Source of the DNA: Paenibacillus sp. FSL M7-0420
GTDB lineage: Bacteria; Bacillota; Bacilli; Paenibacillales; Paenibacillaceae
Length of the DNA stretch: 64,000 nt
Direction of reading: 5' to 3'
Assembly (NCBI RefSeq): GCF_038002345.1
Contig: NZ_JBBOCJ010000001.1
Location: 806,001 to 870,000, forward strand
In this document: positions 43,400 to 52,630 of the stretch, piece by piece
How the letters are laid out: the number at the start of each line of letters is the position of its first letter
How positions within the stretch are numbered: position 1 is the first letter of the stretch
Translations under genes and position numbers: made by a program
The notes under the pieces: model-generated
Seen by the model: only the letters and a program-made list of their open reading frames with translations
Told to the model about the DNA's origin: nothing
The model's database searches: none

Positions 43400-44365
43400 A
43401 TGACAGACCGATTGATCCGGCTGATGCGCATCATTACGCTAGTTCAAGCCAAACCGGGAATTCTGGCCCGTGAGCTGGCGGAACGATGCGGCAACAGCGA
43501 GAGAACGATTTATCGGGATATGGATGCGCTCAGTGCCATGCATATCCCCATTACTCATATGGGACACGGCAAGGGGTATGCTTTTATCGGTAATTTCGCG
43601 CTGTACCCCTTGGATTGGTCAGAAGAGGAAGAAGAGGCTTTTTCACAGTTGCGCAGTATTATGGCGGAGATCAAACCTTTGCTGCCCCCGAGCTTTGAAG
43701 ACGCATACGAGAAAGTGATGGCTGCAGATTATAAGCAAAAGGCAGAAAGGGAAGAAACAATGGAGCGTACGAAAAAGGAAGCCGGACCAAACTGGACGGA
43801 AAGCAGCAGATCTCAGGGAGACCAGCCCCTCTTTCTGACCGACATTCTGGATGCCGTAATGAAGCAGAGAAGCATACAGGCCGACTATAGTGAGAATGCC
43901 TACGAAGAAAAAGGTATCCGGATTGATCCCTATTGCCTGGTCCCGCTAGAGAATCGTTTTCACCTGATTGGTTTCTGTCACCGCTTCGGGATCATCCGCA
44001 CCTTTCATATTAACGGCTTCTCCAGTGTCAATCCGTTGGACAGGTGGTTCTCCAAAGATCAGTTCGATCTGCAGTCCTTCATGGAGCAGAAGTGGTCCCT
44101 GGAACAGGACAGCCTGCAGGTTGAATTCAGAGTCAAATTCTCGCAGCGGATGATGGAACGGCTGAAGCAGGAGGAGATGTTTGTGAAGCCGAGCAGGGTG
44201 GACCGCCAGAACCGCAGCCTGCATTTCAAGGTCGCTGTGGAGCAGGACATCGGCTTCGTCCATTGGATTATGAAATACAAGGAAGAGGCTGAGATTATGG
44301 AGCCGCTGTACTACCGGGATGTGCTGAAGCATCAGCTGGAGAAGTGGCTGTCGCTATATAAATAA
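43400..44365 (+). CDS. HTH/WYL-domain transcriptional regulator
   Basis: DeoR-like winged-helix regulator of 321 residues with a WYL ligand-sensing domain. The N-terminal helix-turn-helix is KPGILARELAERCGNSERTI followed by YRDMDAL. A charged linker (about 105-140) leads to the WYL domain (about 150-230; IDPYCLVPLENRFHLIGFCH, IRTFHINGFSSV) and a WCX-like C-terminal part (about 235-321). ATG 43400 after AAGGAG. Stand-alone, in front of the peptide transporter operon; it could regulate that operon (position only). The 232 bases upstream are AT-rich and show no other feature. Confidence 0.88.
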   Translation: MTDRLIRLMRIITLVQAKPGILARELAERCGNSERTIYRDMDALSAMHIPITHMGHGKGYAFIGNFALYPLDWSEEEEEAFSQLRSIMAEIKPLLPPSFEDAYEKVMAADYKQKAEREETMERTKKEAGPNWTESSRSQGDQPLFLTDILDAVMKQRSIQADYSENAYEEKGIRIDPYCLVPLENRFHLIGFCHRFGIIRTFHINGFSSVNPLDRWFSKDQFDLQSFMEQKWSLEQDSLQVEFRVKFSQRMMERLKQEEMFVKPSRVDRQNRSLHFKVAVEQDIGFVHWIMKYKEEAEIMEPLYYRDVLKHQLEKWLSLYK

Positions 44366-44624
44366 CGATAGGTATATTTTCCCCACACTTTTATGCTCTG
44401 ATATATTCATACAAAATTCATAGGGTTAGTTATATGCATAAATTTTCCTTGCCTAGATAGGACATCCATAGTAAAGTTATACATTAAATAACAGTAATAT
44501 GTATTTAAAGTCAATTACTTTACTTGTTGTGTTAGGTAATAGTTAATATATCTAACTTTTTAAATAGTTTTCCTGACCAGGCATTTGACCTTCGTTCAAT
44601 TTTTAACAGAAAAGAGGGAGAGAC

Positions 44625-45614
44625 TTGATCCAGCCGATTCTGAGCATTGAGAACCTGCATACCCACTTTTTTACCGACCGGGGTGAGGTCCCGGCAGTGG
44701 ATGGTGTCGATCTCTACATTAATCCGGGCGAAGTTCTGGGTGTCGTAGGAGAATCAGGCTGCGGCAAAAGCGTCACCTCACTGTCTATCCTGAAGCTGGT
44801 CCCAAGCCCCCCAGGGAGAATTGTAGACGGGCGCATCCTGCTGAAGGGACGCGATATTGTTCCGCTGAAGGAGAAGGATATGCGAAAGATCCGGGGGGAT
44901 TCGGTCTCGATGATCTTTCAGGAGCCGATGACCTCGCTGAATCCCTTATTCACGGTTGGACAGCAGATTATGGAGACGGTACGCCTGCACCGTGGTCTCT
45001 CCAGGAAGGAGGCCCGGGAGCATGCTGTCGGTATGCTGCGCAAGGTTGGAATTCCCCGGCCGGAAGCGATCATCGACGAGTACCCGCATCAGCTGTCGGG
45101 AGGCATGCGCCAGCGTGTCATGATTGCCATGTCGATCTCCTGCAGCCCGGAGCTGCTGATTGCCGATGAGCCGACAACGGCGCTTGATGTCACCATTCAG
45201 GCCCAGATTCTGGAGCTGATCCGCCAGTTGAATGAGGAGCAGGGCACTGCCGTTATGCTGATTACCCATGATCTTGGCGTAGTAGCCGAGATGTGCCACC
45301 GTGTGGCTGTGATGTATGCCGGCAAGGTGGTGGAGGAAGGCAGTGTGCATGATATTTTCAAAAATCCGCTGCATCCGTATACGAGAGGACTGATTGCCTC
45401 CGTCCCCCGGATGGATGAAGCTAAGGAACGTCTCTACTCCATTCCGGGCAATGTGCCGATTCTCAGTACAGATATGCAGGGCTGCCGGTTCGCACCGCGC
45501 TGCCCGGAGGTCATGGAGCTCTGCATGCAGAGCCTTCCGGCGCTGACACGGCAAGAGGAGCAGCACAGCTGCAGATGCTGGCTGCATGACAGTCCACAGG
45601 AGGATGCGGTATGA
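44625..45614 (+). CDS. Peptide/nickel-type ABC transporter ATPase, DppD/OppD
   Basis: ATP-binding subunit of 329 residues. Walker A GESGCGKS, signature LSGGMRQRV, Walker [15 protein letters not shown]. The C-terminal oligopeptide/dipeptide extension (after about 235) has [15 protein letters not shown] and a Cys cluster [14 protein letters not shown], which in this family holds an iron-sulfur cluster. Starts at TTG 44625 with AGAGGGAGAG upstream; 258 AT-rich bases before it likely hold the operon promoter. First gene of a five-gene Dpp operon. Confidence 0.93.
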   Translation: MIQPILSIENLHTHFFTDRGEVPAVDGVDLYINPGEVLGVVGESGCGKSVTSLSILKLVPSPPGRIVDGRILLKGRDIVPLKEKDMRKIRGDSVSMIFQEPMTSLNPLFTVGQQIMETVRLHRGLSRKEAREHAVGMLRKVGIPRPEAIIDEYPHQLSGGMRQRVMIAMSISCSPELLIADEPTTALDVTIQAQILELIRQLNEEQGTAVMLITHDLGVVAEMCHRVAVMYAGKVVEEGSVHDIFKNPLHPYTRGLIASVPRMDEAKERLYSIPGNVPILSTDMQGCRFAPRCPEVMELCMQSLPALTRQEEQHSCRCWLHDSPQEDAV

Positions 45615-46603
45615 GTGAGAGCCTGCTTGAGGTCAAGGGACTCCGGAAGTATTATCCGCTGAACAAGGGCTTCTTCAGCCGGGAACGTGGCAGTGTGAAG
45701 GCTGTAGATGATATCTCCTTCGCGGTGAGCAAGGGGGAGACCTTCGGTCTGGTAGGGGAGAGCGGCTGCGGCAAATCGACCACCGGCCGCGCGCTGCTCC
45801 GGCTGATTGAGCCGACAGCGGGCGAGATCTGGTTCGAAGGGCAGGAGCTTACGAAGCTGTCTGCGGAAGAGATGCGGCGGCAGCGCCGGGAGATGCAGAT
45901 TGTCTTCCAGGACCCGTTCTCCTCCCTGGACCCGCGCCATACTGTGCAGCGTATTCTCGAAGAGCCGATGATTGTACACGCTACTTGCGATGCCAGGCAG
46001 CGCAAGGCAGAGGTGGAGCGGCTGGCGGATGTAGTCGGGTTGTCCAGGGCGCATCTGCAGCGTTACCCTCACCAGTTCTCCGGCGGACAACGCCAACGGA
46101 TCGGCATTGCCAGAGCACTGGCACTCCATCCGAAGCTGATTATTGCGGATGAGCCTGTCTCTGCGCTGGATGTATCGATCCAGTCCCAGGTCATTAACCT
46201 GATGCAGGATTTGCAGCGGGAATTCGGCTTAACTTACATATTTATCGCCCATGATCTCAGTGTGGTGAAGCATATCTGCGACCGGGTAGCGGTAATGTAC
46301 CTGGGGCGGATTGTCGAAATTACGGACAAGCATAAGCTCTATGCCCGGCCGCAGCATCCTTATACGCAGGCTCTGCTGTCTGCGGTTCCTGAACCTGATC
46401 CCGATATCCGCAAGGAGCGGATCATTCTGCAGGGGGAGGTACCAAGTCCTGCTAATGCGCCAATCGGATGTGCGTTTAACACGCGTTGTCCGCGCGTGAT
46501 AGAGCGGTGCCGGGTGATCAGACCTCCGCTGATAGAGACAGAAGCCGGACACTTCACAGCCTGCCATCTCTATGATGAAGAAGCCAATACACCGCTTGCC
46601 TGA
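45611..46603 (+). CDS. Peptide-type ABC transporter ATPase, DppF/OppF
   Basis: Second ATPase, 330 residues. Walker A GESGCGKS, signature FSGGQRQRI, Walker [15 protein letters not shown]. The C-terminal extension has [19 protein letters not shown] and [14 protein letters not shown]. The start overlaps the previous stop (ATGA), giving the coupled heterodimer typical of Opp/Dpp systems. Confidence 0.93.
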   Translation: MSESLLEVKGLRKYYPLNKGFFSRERGSVKAVDDISFAVSKGETFGLVGESGCGKSTTGRALLRLIEPTAGEIWFEGQELTKLSAEEMRRQRREMQIVFQDPFSSLDPRHTVQRILEEPMIVHATCDARQRKAEVERLADVVGLSRAHLQRYPHQFSGGQRQRIGIARALALHPKLIIADEPVSALDVSIQSQVINLMQDLQREFGLTYIFIAHDLSVVKHICDRVAVMYLGRIVEITDKHKLYARPQHPYTQALLSAVPEPDPDIRKERIILQGEVPSPANAPIGCAFNTRCPRVIERCRVIRPPLIETEAGHFTACHLYDEEANTPLA

Positions 46604-46716
46604 TCTGCTTGCATCGTAGAGCCATACACAGAAGAACCTTGGTTTATAGCTGTGCTACCTGCACCGCTCTATATAAACACTTTGATATTTCAATGAAAGA
46701 AGGGAGCTTTCTGGAG

Positions 46717-48384
46717 ATGAACAAATGGGGTAATCTCGCATTGGTACTGATGCTTGGCGCGGGGCTCGCGCTCAGCGGCTGCGGCGGAGGGAACAACACA
46801 GGCAACACGGGAAATACCGGAGGGAATACGGCGGCAACAAATGCTCCGGCAAGCTCACCTGAGACCTCCGGGACAGCGCAGGATACCCTGATCCTGGGGC
46901 GCGGAGGCGACTCGGCTTCCCTGGACCCGGCGATTGTGACGGACGGGGAGTCGCTGAAGATTGCGCATCAGGTCTTCGATTCGCTGCTCGAGTATAAGCC
47001 GGGTACCTCTGAAGTCCAGGCCTCACTTGCCGATAGCTGGGAAGTAACGCCGGACGGGCTGAGCTACACCTTCAAGCTGCATCCCGGCGTGAAGTTTCAT
47101 GACGGAACCGATTTCAACGCCGAGGCAGTCGTGTTCAATTTCCAGCGCTGGAGTGATCCGGCCAGTGAATACAAATTCGAAGGTGATTCTTTCGATTACT
47201 ATGACTCCATGTTCGGTCCGGACGGTTCACGGGTGATCAAGGAAGTGAAGGCGGTGGACGAGTCGACGGTTCAATTTGTACTGAACCAGCCGCAGGCGCC
47301 GTTCCTGCAGAATATCGCCATGACCACCTTCGGGATTGCCAGTCCTGCTGCGGTCAAGGAGAAGAAGGAGAATTTCAAGAATGAGCCGGTAGGGACAGGC
47401 CCGTTCGTGTTCAAGGAGTGGAAGCGCAATGATTCCATCACCCTGGACAAGAATACCGCCTACTGGAAAGAAGGGCTTCCCAAGCTGAACAAGGTCATCG
47501 TGCGCTCGATCCCGGACAACTCAGCCCGCTTCACGGCGCTGCAAAACGGGGAAATCGATCTGATGGAAGATCTCAGCCCGGATGACTTGTCCACGCTGGA
47601 GAGTAACAGTGCGCTGACCAAGATTGAGCGTCCGCCGTTCAATGTGGCGTACCTCGGCTTCAACTTCAAGAAGAAGCCGTTCGACAATGTGAAGGTCAGA
47701 CAGGCGCTCAGCCATGCAGTCAACAAGCAGGAGATTATCGATGCGTTCTTCGCAGGCCAGGCTCAGCCAGCAGTGAATCCGATGCCGCCTTCGCTGTGGG
47801 GGTATAACGACAGCGTGAAGGATTATGAGTATGATCTGGACAAAGCTAAAGCGTTGCTGGCCGAAGCGGGTTATCCTGACGGACTGCCTGATCCGGTGAC
47901 ATTGTACGCGATGCCTGTATCCCGTCCTTATATGCCTGACGGCAAGAAGGTAGCCGAAGCGATTCAAGCAGAATGGGAGAAGATCGGGGTCAAGACCGTC
48001 ATCGAGTCCCCGGAATGGGCCACGTATCTCGATGACACCAAGGCCGGGGAGAAGGATGATATCTTCATGCTTGGCTGGACCGGTGACAACGGCGACCCGG
48101 ACAACTTCCTGTACACCCTGCTGGACAAGGATGCTATTCCCGGCAATAACCGTGCCTTTTATGTGAATGAAGAATTGCATACACTTCTGACCGGTGCCCA
48201 GAAGGAGACGGATCAGGACAAGCGCTCCGAGCTGTACAAGCAGGCTCAGGAGATGATCAAAGCCGATGCACCGTGGATTCCGCTGGTTCATACCACACCG
48301 CTGCTGGCCGGCAAGGCCAATCTGAAGGGCTTCGTTCCCGGACCGACAGGGACAGAGTATTACAGTGAGATTTATTTTGAATAA
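46717..48384 (+). CDS. Peptide-type ABC substrate-binding lipoprotein (SBP family 5)
   Basis: Extracellular binding lipoprotein of about 555 residues. The signal MNKWGNLALVLMLGAGLAL ends in LSGC with Cys22. A Gly/Asn/Thr linker then leads to the family-5 fold: GRGGDSASLDPAIVTDGESL, GLSYTFKLHPGVKFHDGTDF, VGTGPFVFKEW and FMLGWTGDNGDPDNFLYTLL. The WTGDNGDPDNF segment is like DppA/DppE-type dipeptide binders. ATG 46717 has AAGGGAG upstream. The gene lies between the ATPase and permease genes. A dipeptide or haem ligand is plausible. Confidence 0.92.
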   Translation: MNKWGNLALVLMLGAGLALSGCGGGNNTGNTGNTGGNTAATNAPASSPETSGTAQDTLILGRGGDSASLDPAIVTDGESLKIAHQVFDSLLEYKPGTSEVQASLADSWEVTPDGLSYTFKLHPGVKFHDGTDFNAEAVVFNFQRWSDPASEYKFEGDSFDYYDSMFGPDGSRVIKEVKAVDESTVQFVLNQPQAPFLQNIAMTTFGIASPAAVKEKKENFKNEPVGTGPFVFKEWKRNDSITLDKNTAYWKEGLPKLNKVIVRSIPDNSARFTALQNGEIDLMEDLSPDDLSTLESNSALTKIERPPFNVAYLGFNFKKKPFDNVKVRQALSHAVNKQEIIDAFFAGQAQPAVNPMPPSLWGYNDSVKDYEYDLDKAKALLAEAGYPDGLPDPVTLYAMPVSRPYMPDGKKVAEAIQAEWEKIGVKTVIESPEWATYLDDTKAGEKDDIFMLGWTGDNGDPDNFLYTLLDKDAIPGNNRAFYVNEELHTLLTGAQKETDQDKRSELYKQAQEMIKADAPWIPLVHTTPLLAGKANLKGFVPGPTGTEYYSEIYFE

Positions 48385-48409
48385 ATACACCTTTGGAAGG
48401 TGAACGGAA

Positions 48410-49414
48410 TTGAACTCTTACCTCATAAAACGTGTGATGGTGCTGTTCCCGGTTCTGATCGGCATGACCCTGATCGTCTTCTCCATCATCCATGCCATTC
48501 CGGGTGATCCGGCCGAGACGATTCTCGGCCAGAAGGCAACGGAGCAATCCAAGCAGGCGCTGCGTAACCAGCTTGGTCTCGACAAGCCCTGGCTGCAGCA
48601 ATATTTTAACTACATGGGTGATTTGGTCCGGGGCGACCTGGGGACTTCGATCCGCACCAAAACGCCGATCGCCAAGGAAATCGTACCGTATCTGGCGGCT
48701 ACGCTGGAGCTGACGGCTGCCAGTATGCTGTTCGCAACCTTCGTCGGAGTCAACGCCGGTATCCTTAGCGCCTGGAGACAGAACTCCTGGTTCGATTACA
48801 CGGCTATGATCATCGCGCTCATTGGGGTATCGATGCCGATCTTCTGGCTGGGGCTGATGGAGCAGCTGCTCTTCGCGCTGAAGCTGCACTGGCTGCCGTC
48901 CATCGGCAGGATGGACCAGCGCAATCCGGTGGAGACGATAACCAACCTGTACGTGCTGGATACAATTCTGGCCGGGCGGTGGGACCAGCTGTGGACGGTC
49001 ATTAAGCATCTCATTCTGCCGAGTATTGCGCTTGGCACGATACCGATGGCGATCATTGCCCGGATGACCCGCTCCAGTATGCTGGAGGTGATGAATTCCG
49101 ATTATATCCGTACAGCCAAGGCTAAGGGTATGTCGCAGTTCCTCGTGGTCTATAAGCATGCGCTGAAGAATGCGCTCATTCCGGTGCTGACGGTAATCGG
49201 CCTGCAGACGGGGGCGCTGCTCGGAGGGGCGGTGCTGACCGAGACGATTTTTGCCTGGCCCGGGGTAGGGCGTTATATCTTTGAAGCGATCAGCTCGCGG
49301 GATTATCCGGTGATTCAGACGGGGATTCTGATTATTGCCTTTATCTTTGTGCTCATCAATCTGCTGGTGGATCTGCTGTATGCCGCAATCGATCCGCGCA
49401 TCAATTACAAGTGA
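48410..49414 (+). CDS. Peptide-type ABC permease, DppB/OppB
   Basis: Membrane subunit of 334 residues starting at TTG 48410 (GGAAGGTG upstream). Six hydrophobic segments. Family motifs are GDLGTSIRTKTPI, the EAA loop DYIRTAKAKGMSQFLVVYKH, and the C-terminal LVDLLYAAIDPRINYK. It pairs with the following DppC-type permease. Confidence 0.93.
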   Translation: MNSYLIKRVMVLFPVLIGMTLIVFSIIHAIPGDPAETILGQKATEQSKQALRNQLGLDKPWLQQYFNYMGDLVRGDLGTSIRTKTPIAKEIVPYLAATLELTAASMLFATFVGVNAGILSAWRQNSWFDYTAMIIALIGVSMPIFWLGLMEQLLFALKLHWLPSIGRMDQRNPVETITNLYVLDTILAGRWDQLWTVIKHLILPSIALGTIPMAIIARMTRSSMLEVMNSDYIRTAKAKGMSQFLVVYKHALKNALIPVLTVIGLQTGALLGGAVLTETIFAWPGVGRYIFEAISSRDYPVIQTGILIIAFIFVLINLLVDLLYAAIDPRINYK

Positions 49415-49426
49415 GGGGGAGCAGCT

Positions 49427-50320
49427 ATGGGACAGGCAGCACTACAGGCTTCACCTCCTAAGGCTCCGGCGGATCAGGCCTCCGGCCCCTGGCGCGATGC
49501 GTGGAAGGCCTTCCGCAAGAACAAGACAGCCATGGCTGGGCTTGGCATTATCCTGTTCTTTGTACTGATTGCGCTGCTCGCGCCGTGGATCGGCCCGTAT
49601 GATTTCAAGGCCCAGCAATTGGTAAACCGGCTGAAGCCGCCGTCGGCGGAGCATTGGTTCGGTACGGATGATCTGGGGCGGGATCTGTTCACCCGGGTAA
49701 TCTACGGGGCACGGATCTCACTCTGGGTGGGATTCTTCTCCGTAATCGGCTCGATCATTGTCGGCACCGCGCTGGGCATCCTCGCCGGGTACTACGGCAA
49801 ATGGATGGATATGATCATCTCCCGTCTGTTTGACATTTTGCTGGCCTTTCCGAGTATTCTGCTGGCTATCGCGATTGTAGCTATTCTGGGACCCTCCTTG
49901 CAGAATGCGCTCTACGCGATTGCCATCGTCAACATTCCGACCTATGGCCGGCTGGTGCGGGCCAAGGTGCTGAGCCTGAAGTCCGAGGAGTATATCACCG
50001 CGGCCAGGGCGATCGGGATGAAGAACGGGCGGATTCTGTTCAGCCACATCCTGCCGAACAGCCTGACGCCGATCATTGTCCAAGGCACCCTTGGCGTCGC
50101 GACAGCTATCATTGAAGCCGCTGCCCTGGGCTTCCTTGGACTGGGCGCTCAGCCGCCGGACCCGGAATGGGGCAAGATGCTATCGGATTCCCGCCAGTTT
50201 ATCCAGAAGGCCCCCTGGACAGTAGTGTTCCCGGGCCTGTCCATCATGTTGACCGTCCTCGGCTTCAACCTGATGGGCGACGGCCTGCGGGATGTGCTGG
50301 ACCCGCGGATGAAGAGTTGA
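49427..50320 (+). CDS. Peptide-type ABC permease, DppC/OppC
   Basis: Second membrane subunit, 297 residues. The N-terminal cytoplasmic part (WRDAWKAFRKNKTAMAGLGI) is typical of OppC. GTDDLGRDLFTRVIYGARIS, EYITAARAIGMKNGRILFSH (EAA loop) and DPEWGKMLSDSRQFIQKAPW follow, ending GDGLRDVLDPRMKS. ATG 49427 has GAGGGGGAG upstream. It closes the operon before a 16-bp terminator stem. Confidence 0.93.
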   Translation: MGQAALQASPPKAPADQASGPWRDAWKAFRKNKTAMAGLGIILFFVLIALLAPWIGPYDFKAQQLVNRLKPPSAEHWFGTDDLGRDLFTRVIYGARISLWVGFFSVIGSIIVGTALGILAGYYGKWMDMIISRLFDILLAFPSILLAIAIVAILGPSLQNALYAIAIVNIPTYGRLVRAKVLSLKSEEYITAARAIGMKNGRILFSHILPNSLTPIIVQGTLGVATAIIEAAALGFLGLGAQPPDPEWGKMLSDSRQFIQKAPWTVVFPGLSIMLTVLGFNLMGDGLRDVLDPRMKS

Positions 50321-50341
50321 ATCTGAATAGAAGGTATTAGC

Positions 50342-50392
50342 AAGGGCTGTCCCAAGCCATATCAATGGCTGCTTGGGGCAGCCCTTTCTTTT
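50342..50392 (+). terminator. Strong terminator after the Dpp operon
   Basis: A 16-bp stem (AAGGGCTGTCCCAAGC with GCTTGGGGCAGCCCTT, one wobble), 13-base loop and a TCTTTT tail. Confidence 0.88.
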
Positions 50393-50463
50393 AACAGAAG
50401 GTGGTTTACTGTTGGAAGGCGCGAGCATGCTTCACCTGTTAGGATGATGTTGTTCAAATATAG

Positions 50464-50640
50464 TTAGTTGTAGAATGTACACTTAAAAACAGCGAAAAGG
50501 CATAGCTTCATCTTCTAACTGTATTCTGTACAACTAAATCTGCCTAATTAGCTGATAACCGGGAGAAGGCTGCCTTTTAAATGAACGAAATACAACTAAA
50601 CGTGGAAAGGGTTATGAATAGGACATTTTAGTTGTACAAA
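50464..50640. repeat. Inverted TTAGTTGTA repeats in the intergenic region before the ECF operon
   Basis: Four copies in alternating orientation: TTAGTTGTA (50464-50472), TACAACTAA (50529-50537), ATACAACTAAA (50590-50600) and TTTAGTTGTAC (50628-50638). They form two head-to-head pairs that can fold into hairpins of about 74 and 49 bases. No gene is present between 50321 and 50783 otherwise. The sigma-factor promoter should lie in 50640-50783, but I cannot identify it with confidence. Confidence 0.65.
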
Positions 50641-50783
50641 GTGCAATTAAGCCAAACCACCTCCTATCCTCGGGTCAGGGCTATTTTCAAATTTCATTAA
50701 CGTTTTCTAAAAATAACCTTGTGAATTTTCGAACAATATCCAGATCACTTCGTAATGTAGGTTGAAAGGGCGGCGGGGAACAG

Positions 50784-51338
50784 ATGATGACCGACAAACA
50801 GCTCGTTGAAGGATGCAAGGCCGGTCAACAAGCGCATCTTGAGCTCCTCATTGTCAGGTATAGGGATGATTTATACCGGTTCTGCCGCCATCTTACCTTG
50901 AACCGGCAGGATGCGGAGGACCTGTTCCAGGAGGTATGGGTACGTGTGCTCTGCAAGCTGGAGAAGTATGATGCCGAGCGTCCCTTTAAGCCTTGGCTGT
51001 TCCAGGTGGCATTCAACATGTACCGCGACCGCTACCGGAAGTGGAAAAGCGCGTATGCTCTTTGGACCTGGTTGTCCTCGGATGCGGAGCTTATTCAAAT
51101 TAGAGATCCGGCTTCACTTGCAGAAGAGGATCTGCTGCGGCATGAGGAGCACCGGTTCCTGGAGGAATGCCTGCGCAGTCTGCCCACACGTTATCTTGCC
51201 CCTCTCGTGCTGTATTACTATGAGGAGTTCAGCTATGAGGGCATTGCGGAGGTGCTGGGAGTTCCCATCGGAACCGTCAAATCCCGATTGAATCAAGGCA
51301 AGAAGCTGCTGCACAATTTAATGAAGGAGATGAACTAA
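50784..51338 (+). CDS. ECF-type RNA polymerase sigma factor
   Basis: Sigma-70 family ECF factor of 184 residues. Region 2 (about 10-80) has YRDDLYRFCRHLTLNRQDAE, DLFQEVWVRV and FKPWLFQVAFNMYRDRYRK. Region 4 (about 125-180) has LPTRYLAPLVLYYYEEFSYE, GIAEVLGVPIGTVKSRLNQG. ATG 50784 and 50787 are adjacent; GGCGGGGAA precedes both. The next gene begins on the base after the stop codon, as expected for a sigma/anti-sigma pair. Confidence 0.92.
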   Translation: MMTDKQLVEGCKAGQQAHLELLIVRYRDDLYRFCRHLTLNRQDAEDLFQEVWVRVLCKLEKYDAERPFKPWLFQVAFNMYRDRYRKWKSAYALWTWLSSDAELIQIRDPASLAEEDLLRHEEHRFLEECLRSLPTRYLAPLVLYYYEEFSYEGIAEVLGVPIGTVKSRLNQGKKLLHNLMKEMN

Positions 51339-51659
51339 ATGAAGGAGTCCGGAGACAAAGACCAGCTGCTGACGGAATATTTCAATCTGCCGCTCACGCC
51401 ATCTCCAGAGCTTGTCTCTAATACGATTCAGCGGACACAAGGGCGCAGGACAATGGGCGCACTTCCCATTTTAATGGTCTTGCAATGGCTGGTATTCATG
51501 GTGCTGGGACTGTACTTCCTGGCCGGTCCGGCTGCCCTGCAATGGAAGATCAGCATGGGGCTGCTGTTCATCCTGTCTCCAATGATCGCCGGAACATTGC
51601 TGTTGTACAGTACCCTGGGGAGCGGGAGAGGGTCTTATGAAAGTTCACTTAACCGTTGA
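51339..51659 (+). CDS. Small two-helix membrane protein, possible anti-sigma factor
   Basis: A 106-residue protein. A cytoplasmic N-terminus (about 1-38) contains YFNLPLTPSPELVSNTIQRT, then two hydrophobic segments (LPILMVLQWLVFMVLGLYFL and ISMGLLFILSPMIAGTLLLY). No zinc-binding HxxxCxxC anti-sigma motif. Position directly after the ECF gene and membrane topology support an anti-sigma or sigma-modulating role (inference). Its end overlaps the next gene by 23 bases. Confidence 0.7.
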   Translation: MKESGDKDQLLTEYFNLPLTPSPELVSNTIQRTQGRRTMGALPILMVLQWLVFMVLGLYFLAGPAALQWKISMGLLFILSPMIAGTLLLYSTLGSGRGSYESSLNR

Positions 51660-52014
51660 GCAATTTGTTTTTTGGGCGCTTACGGCAACCATCCTGTTAA
51701 GCTGTATTGCGCTGGGGTATGCCATAAGCCCCTATATGGGCGAATTTGTAGAGGAGAATCTGACCTGGCTTATCGTGATAAGCCTGCTGGCCCTGCTGTT
51801 CCTGAGCCTCAATGTGCTAATTGCAGTATTCATTTACAAAGATGCCTCGCGGCGGCGGATGAATGCCTGGCTCTGGGTGACTGCGGTCATCTATATTCCT
51901 AATTTCATCGGTCTGATCCTTTATCTCCTGGCGAGGAAACAGCATCACATTCATGCTGCACATGGTGCAGGCAATCAGGATATCCGTTGTCCGCACTGCG
52001 GCCATCTAATCTAA
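51637..52014 (+). CDS. PLDc_N-like membrane protein with C-terminal half zinc ribbon
   Basis: A 125-residue protein with three hydrophobic segments. The segment IYKDASRRRMNAWLWVTAVI, followed by YIPNFIGLILYLLARKQ, matches the phospholipase-D-nuclease N-terminal (PLDc_N) type domain. The tail ends DIRCPHCGHLI, a single CPxCG knuckle that could bind metal as a dimer or with another protein. Co-transcribed with the ECF sigma factor. Role unknown, perhaps membrane-stress signalling. Confidence 0.7.
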   Translation: MKVHLTVEQFVFWALTATILLSCIALGYAISPYMGEFVEENLTWLIVISLLALLFLSLNVLIAVFIYKDASRRRMNAWLWVTAVIYIPNFIGLILYLLARKQHHIHAAHGAGNQDIRCPHCGHLI

Positions 52015-52033
52015 ACCGGGGAGTGTTAAGTAT

Positions 52034-52414
52034 ATGAACAAGAAATGGATGACACTGGGGATCTTGATCATCATGGCGTCGGTGCTGCTGACTTCCTGCG
52101 ACAAGAGAATAATGTACGCCGGGTCCAGCACGAAGAGCAAAATAAGCGGCTCCTACAAGTTTTTTACGGGCACAGAGGAGAAGAAGCTGAGTATGAAAAG
52201 CGGCGAAACGCTCAGTATAGATTACGATTCCAAGGTGGAGAAGGGCCAGCTGACCATGAAGTTATACGGGCCGGGTAATGAGGTGCTTACTGAACTGGCA
52301 ACCAATGAATCAGGTACCGAGAAGGTGGAAGCCGGGAAGGACGGGAAATACCGGATTGAAATCAAGGGTGAAGATGCCAAGGGAAGCTTCAAGGTTGCTT
52401 TCAAGGTCAAATAA
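52034..52414 (+). CDS. Small lipoprotein in the ECF operon
   Basis: A 126-residue lipoprotein: signal MNKKWMTLGILIIMASVLLT, lipobox LTSC (Cys22), then a beta-rich domain with ISGSYKFFTGTEEKKLSMKS, LTMKLYGPGNEVLTELA and YRIEIKGEDAKGSFKVAFKV. The last strands resemble a small immunoglobulin-like or PPC-like sandwich. RBS GGGGAG. Last gene of the ECF operon; it may be an envelope sensor or an effector (inference). Confidence 0.75.
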   Translation: MNKKWMTLGILIIMASVLLTSCDKRIMYAGSSTKSKISGSYKFFTGTEEKKLSMKSGETLSIDYDSKVEKGQLTMKLYGPGNEVLTELATNESGTEKVEAGKDGKYRIEIKGEDAKGSFKVAFKVK

Positions 52415-52457
52415 CTGGAACTGGTGAGAAATTTATTGCGAATAGCCTTAGAACAGG

Positions 52458-52488
52458 CCTCTTCCCTATACATAGGGCGGGGTTTTTT
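52458..52488 (+). terminator. Terminator after the ECF operon
   Basis: CCCTA/TAGGG with a 4-base loop, extended by CCTC/GGGG with a mismatch, then six T. Confidence 0.65.
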
Positions 52489-52539
52489 GGCGTGGATACG
52501 AGGGTAATCCCTGATTTTAATACTAATTATAACTAAACA

Positions 52540-52605
52540 TATACAAACATAATCAAATATATTGTATAATTCGATTTGACTTGCTAGAATATGTTCAAAT
52601 ATACA
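52540..52605 (+). promoter_or_regulatory. modA promoter with upstream dyad
   Basis: TTGACT (52576-52581) and TATACA (52600-52605) with an 18-base spacer form a plausible promoter. Just upstream TATACAA (52540-52546) and TTGTATA (52562-52568) form an inverted repeat in a very AT-rich stretch, a possible operator. Confidence 0.45.
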
Positions 52606-52630
52606 AAATAGCGATTGGGAGGTATGGAGT

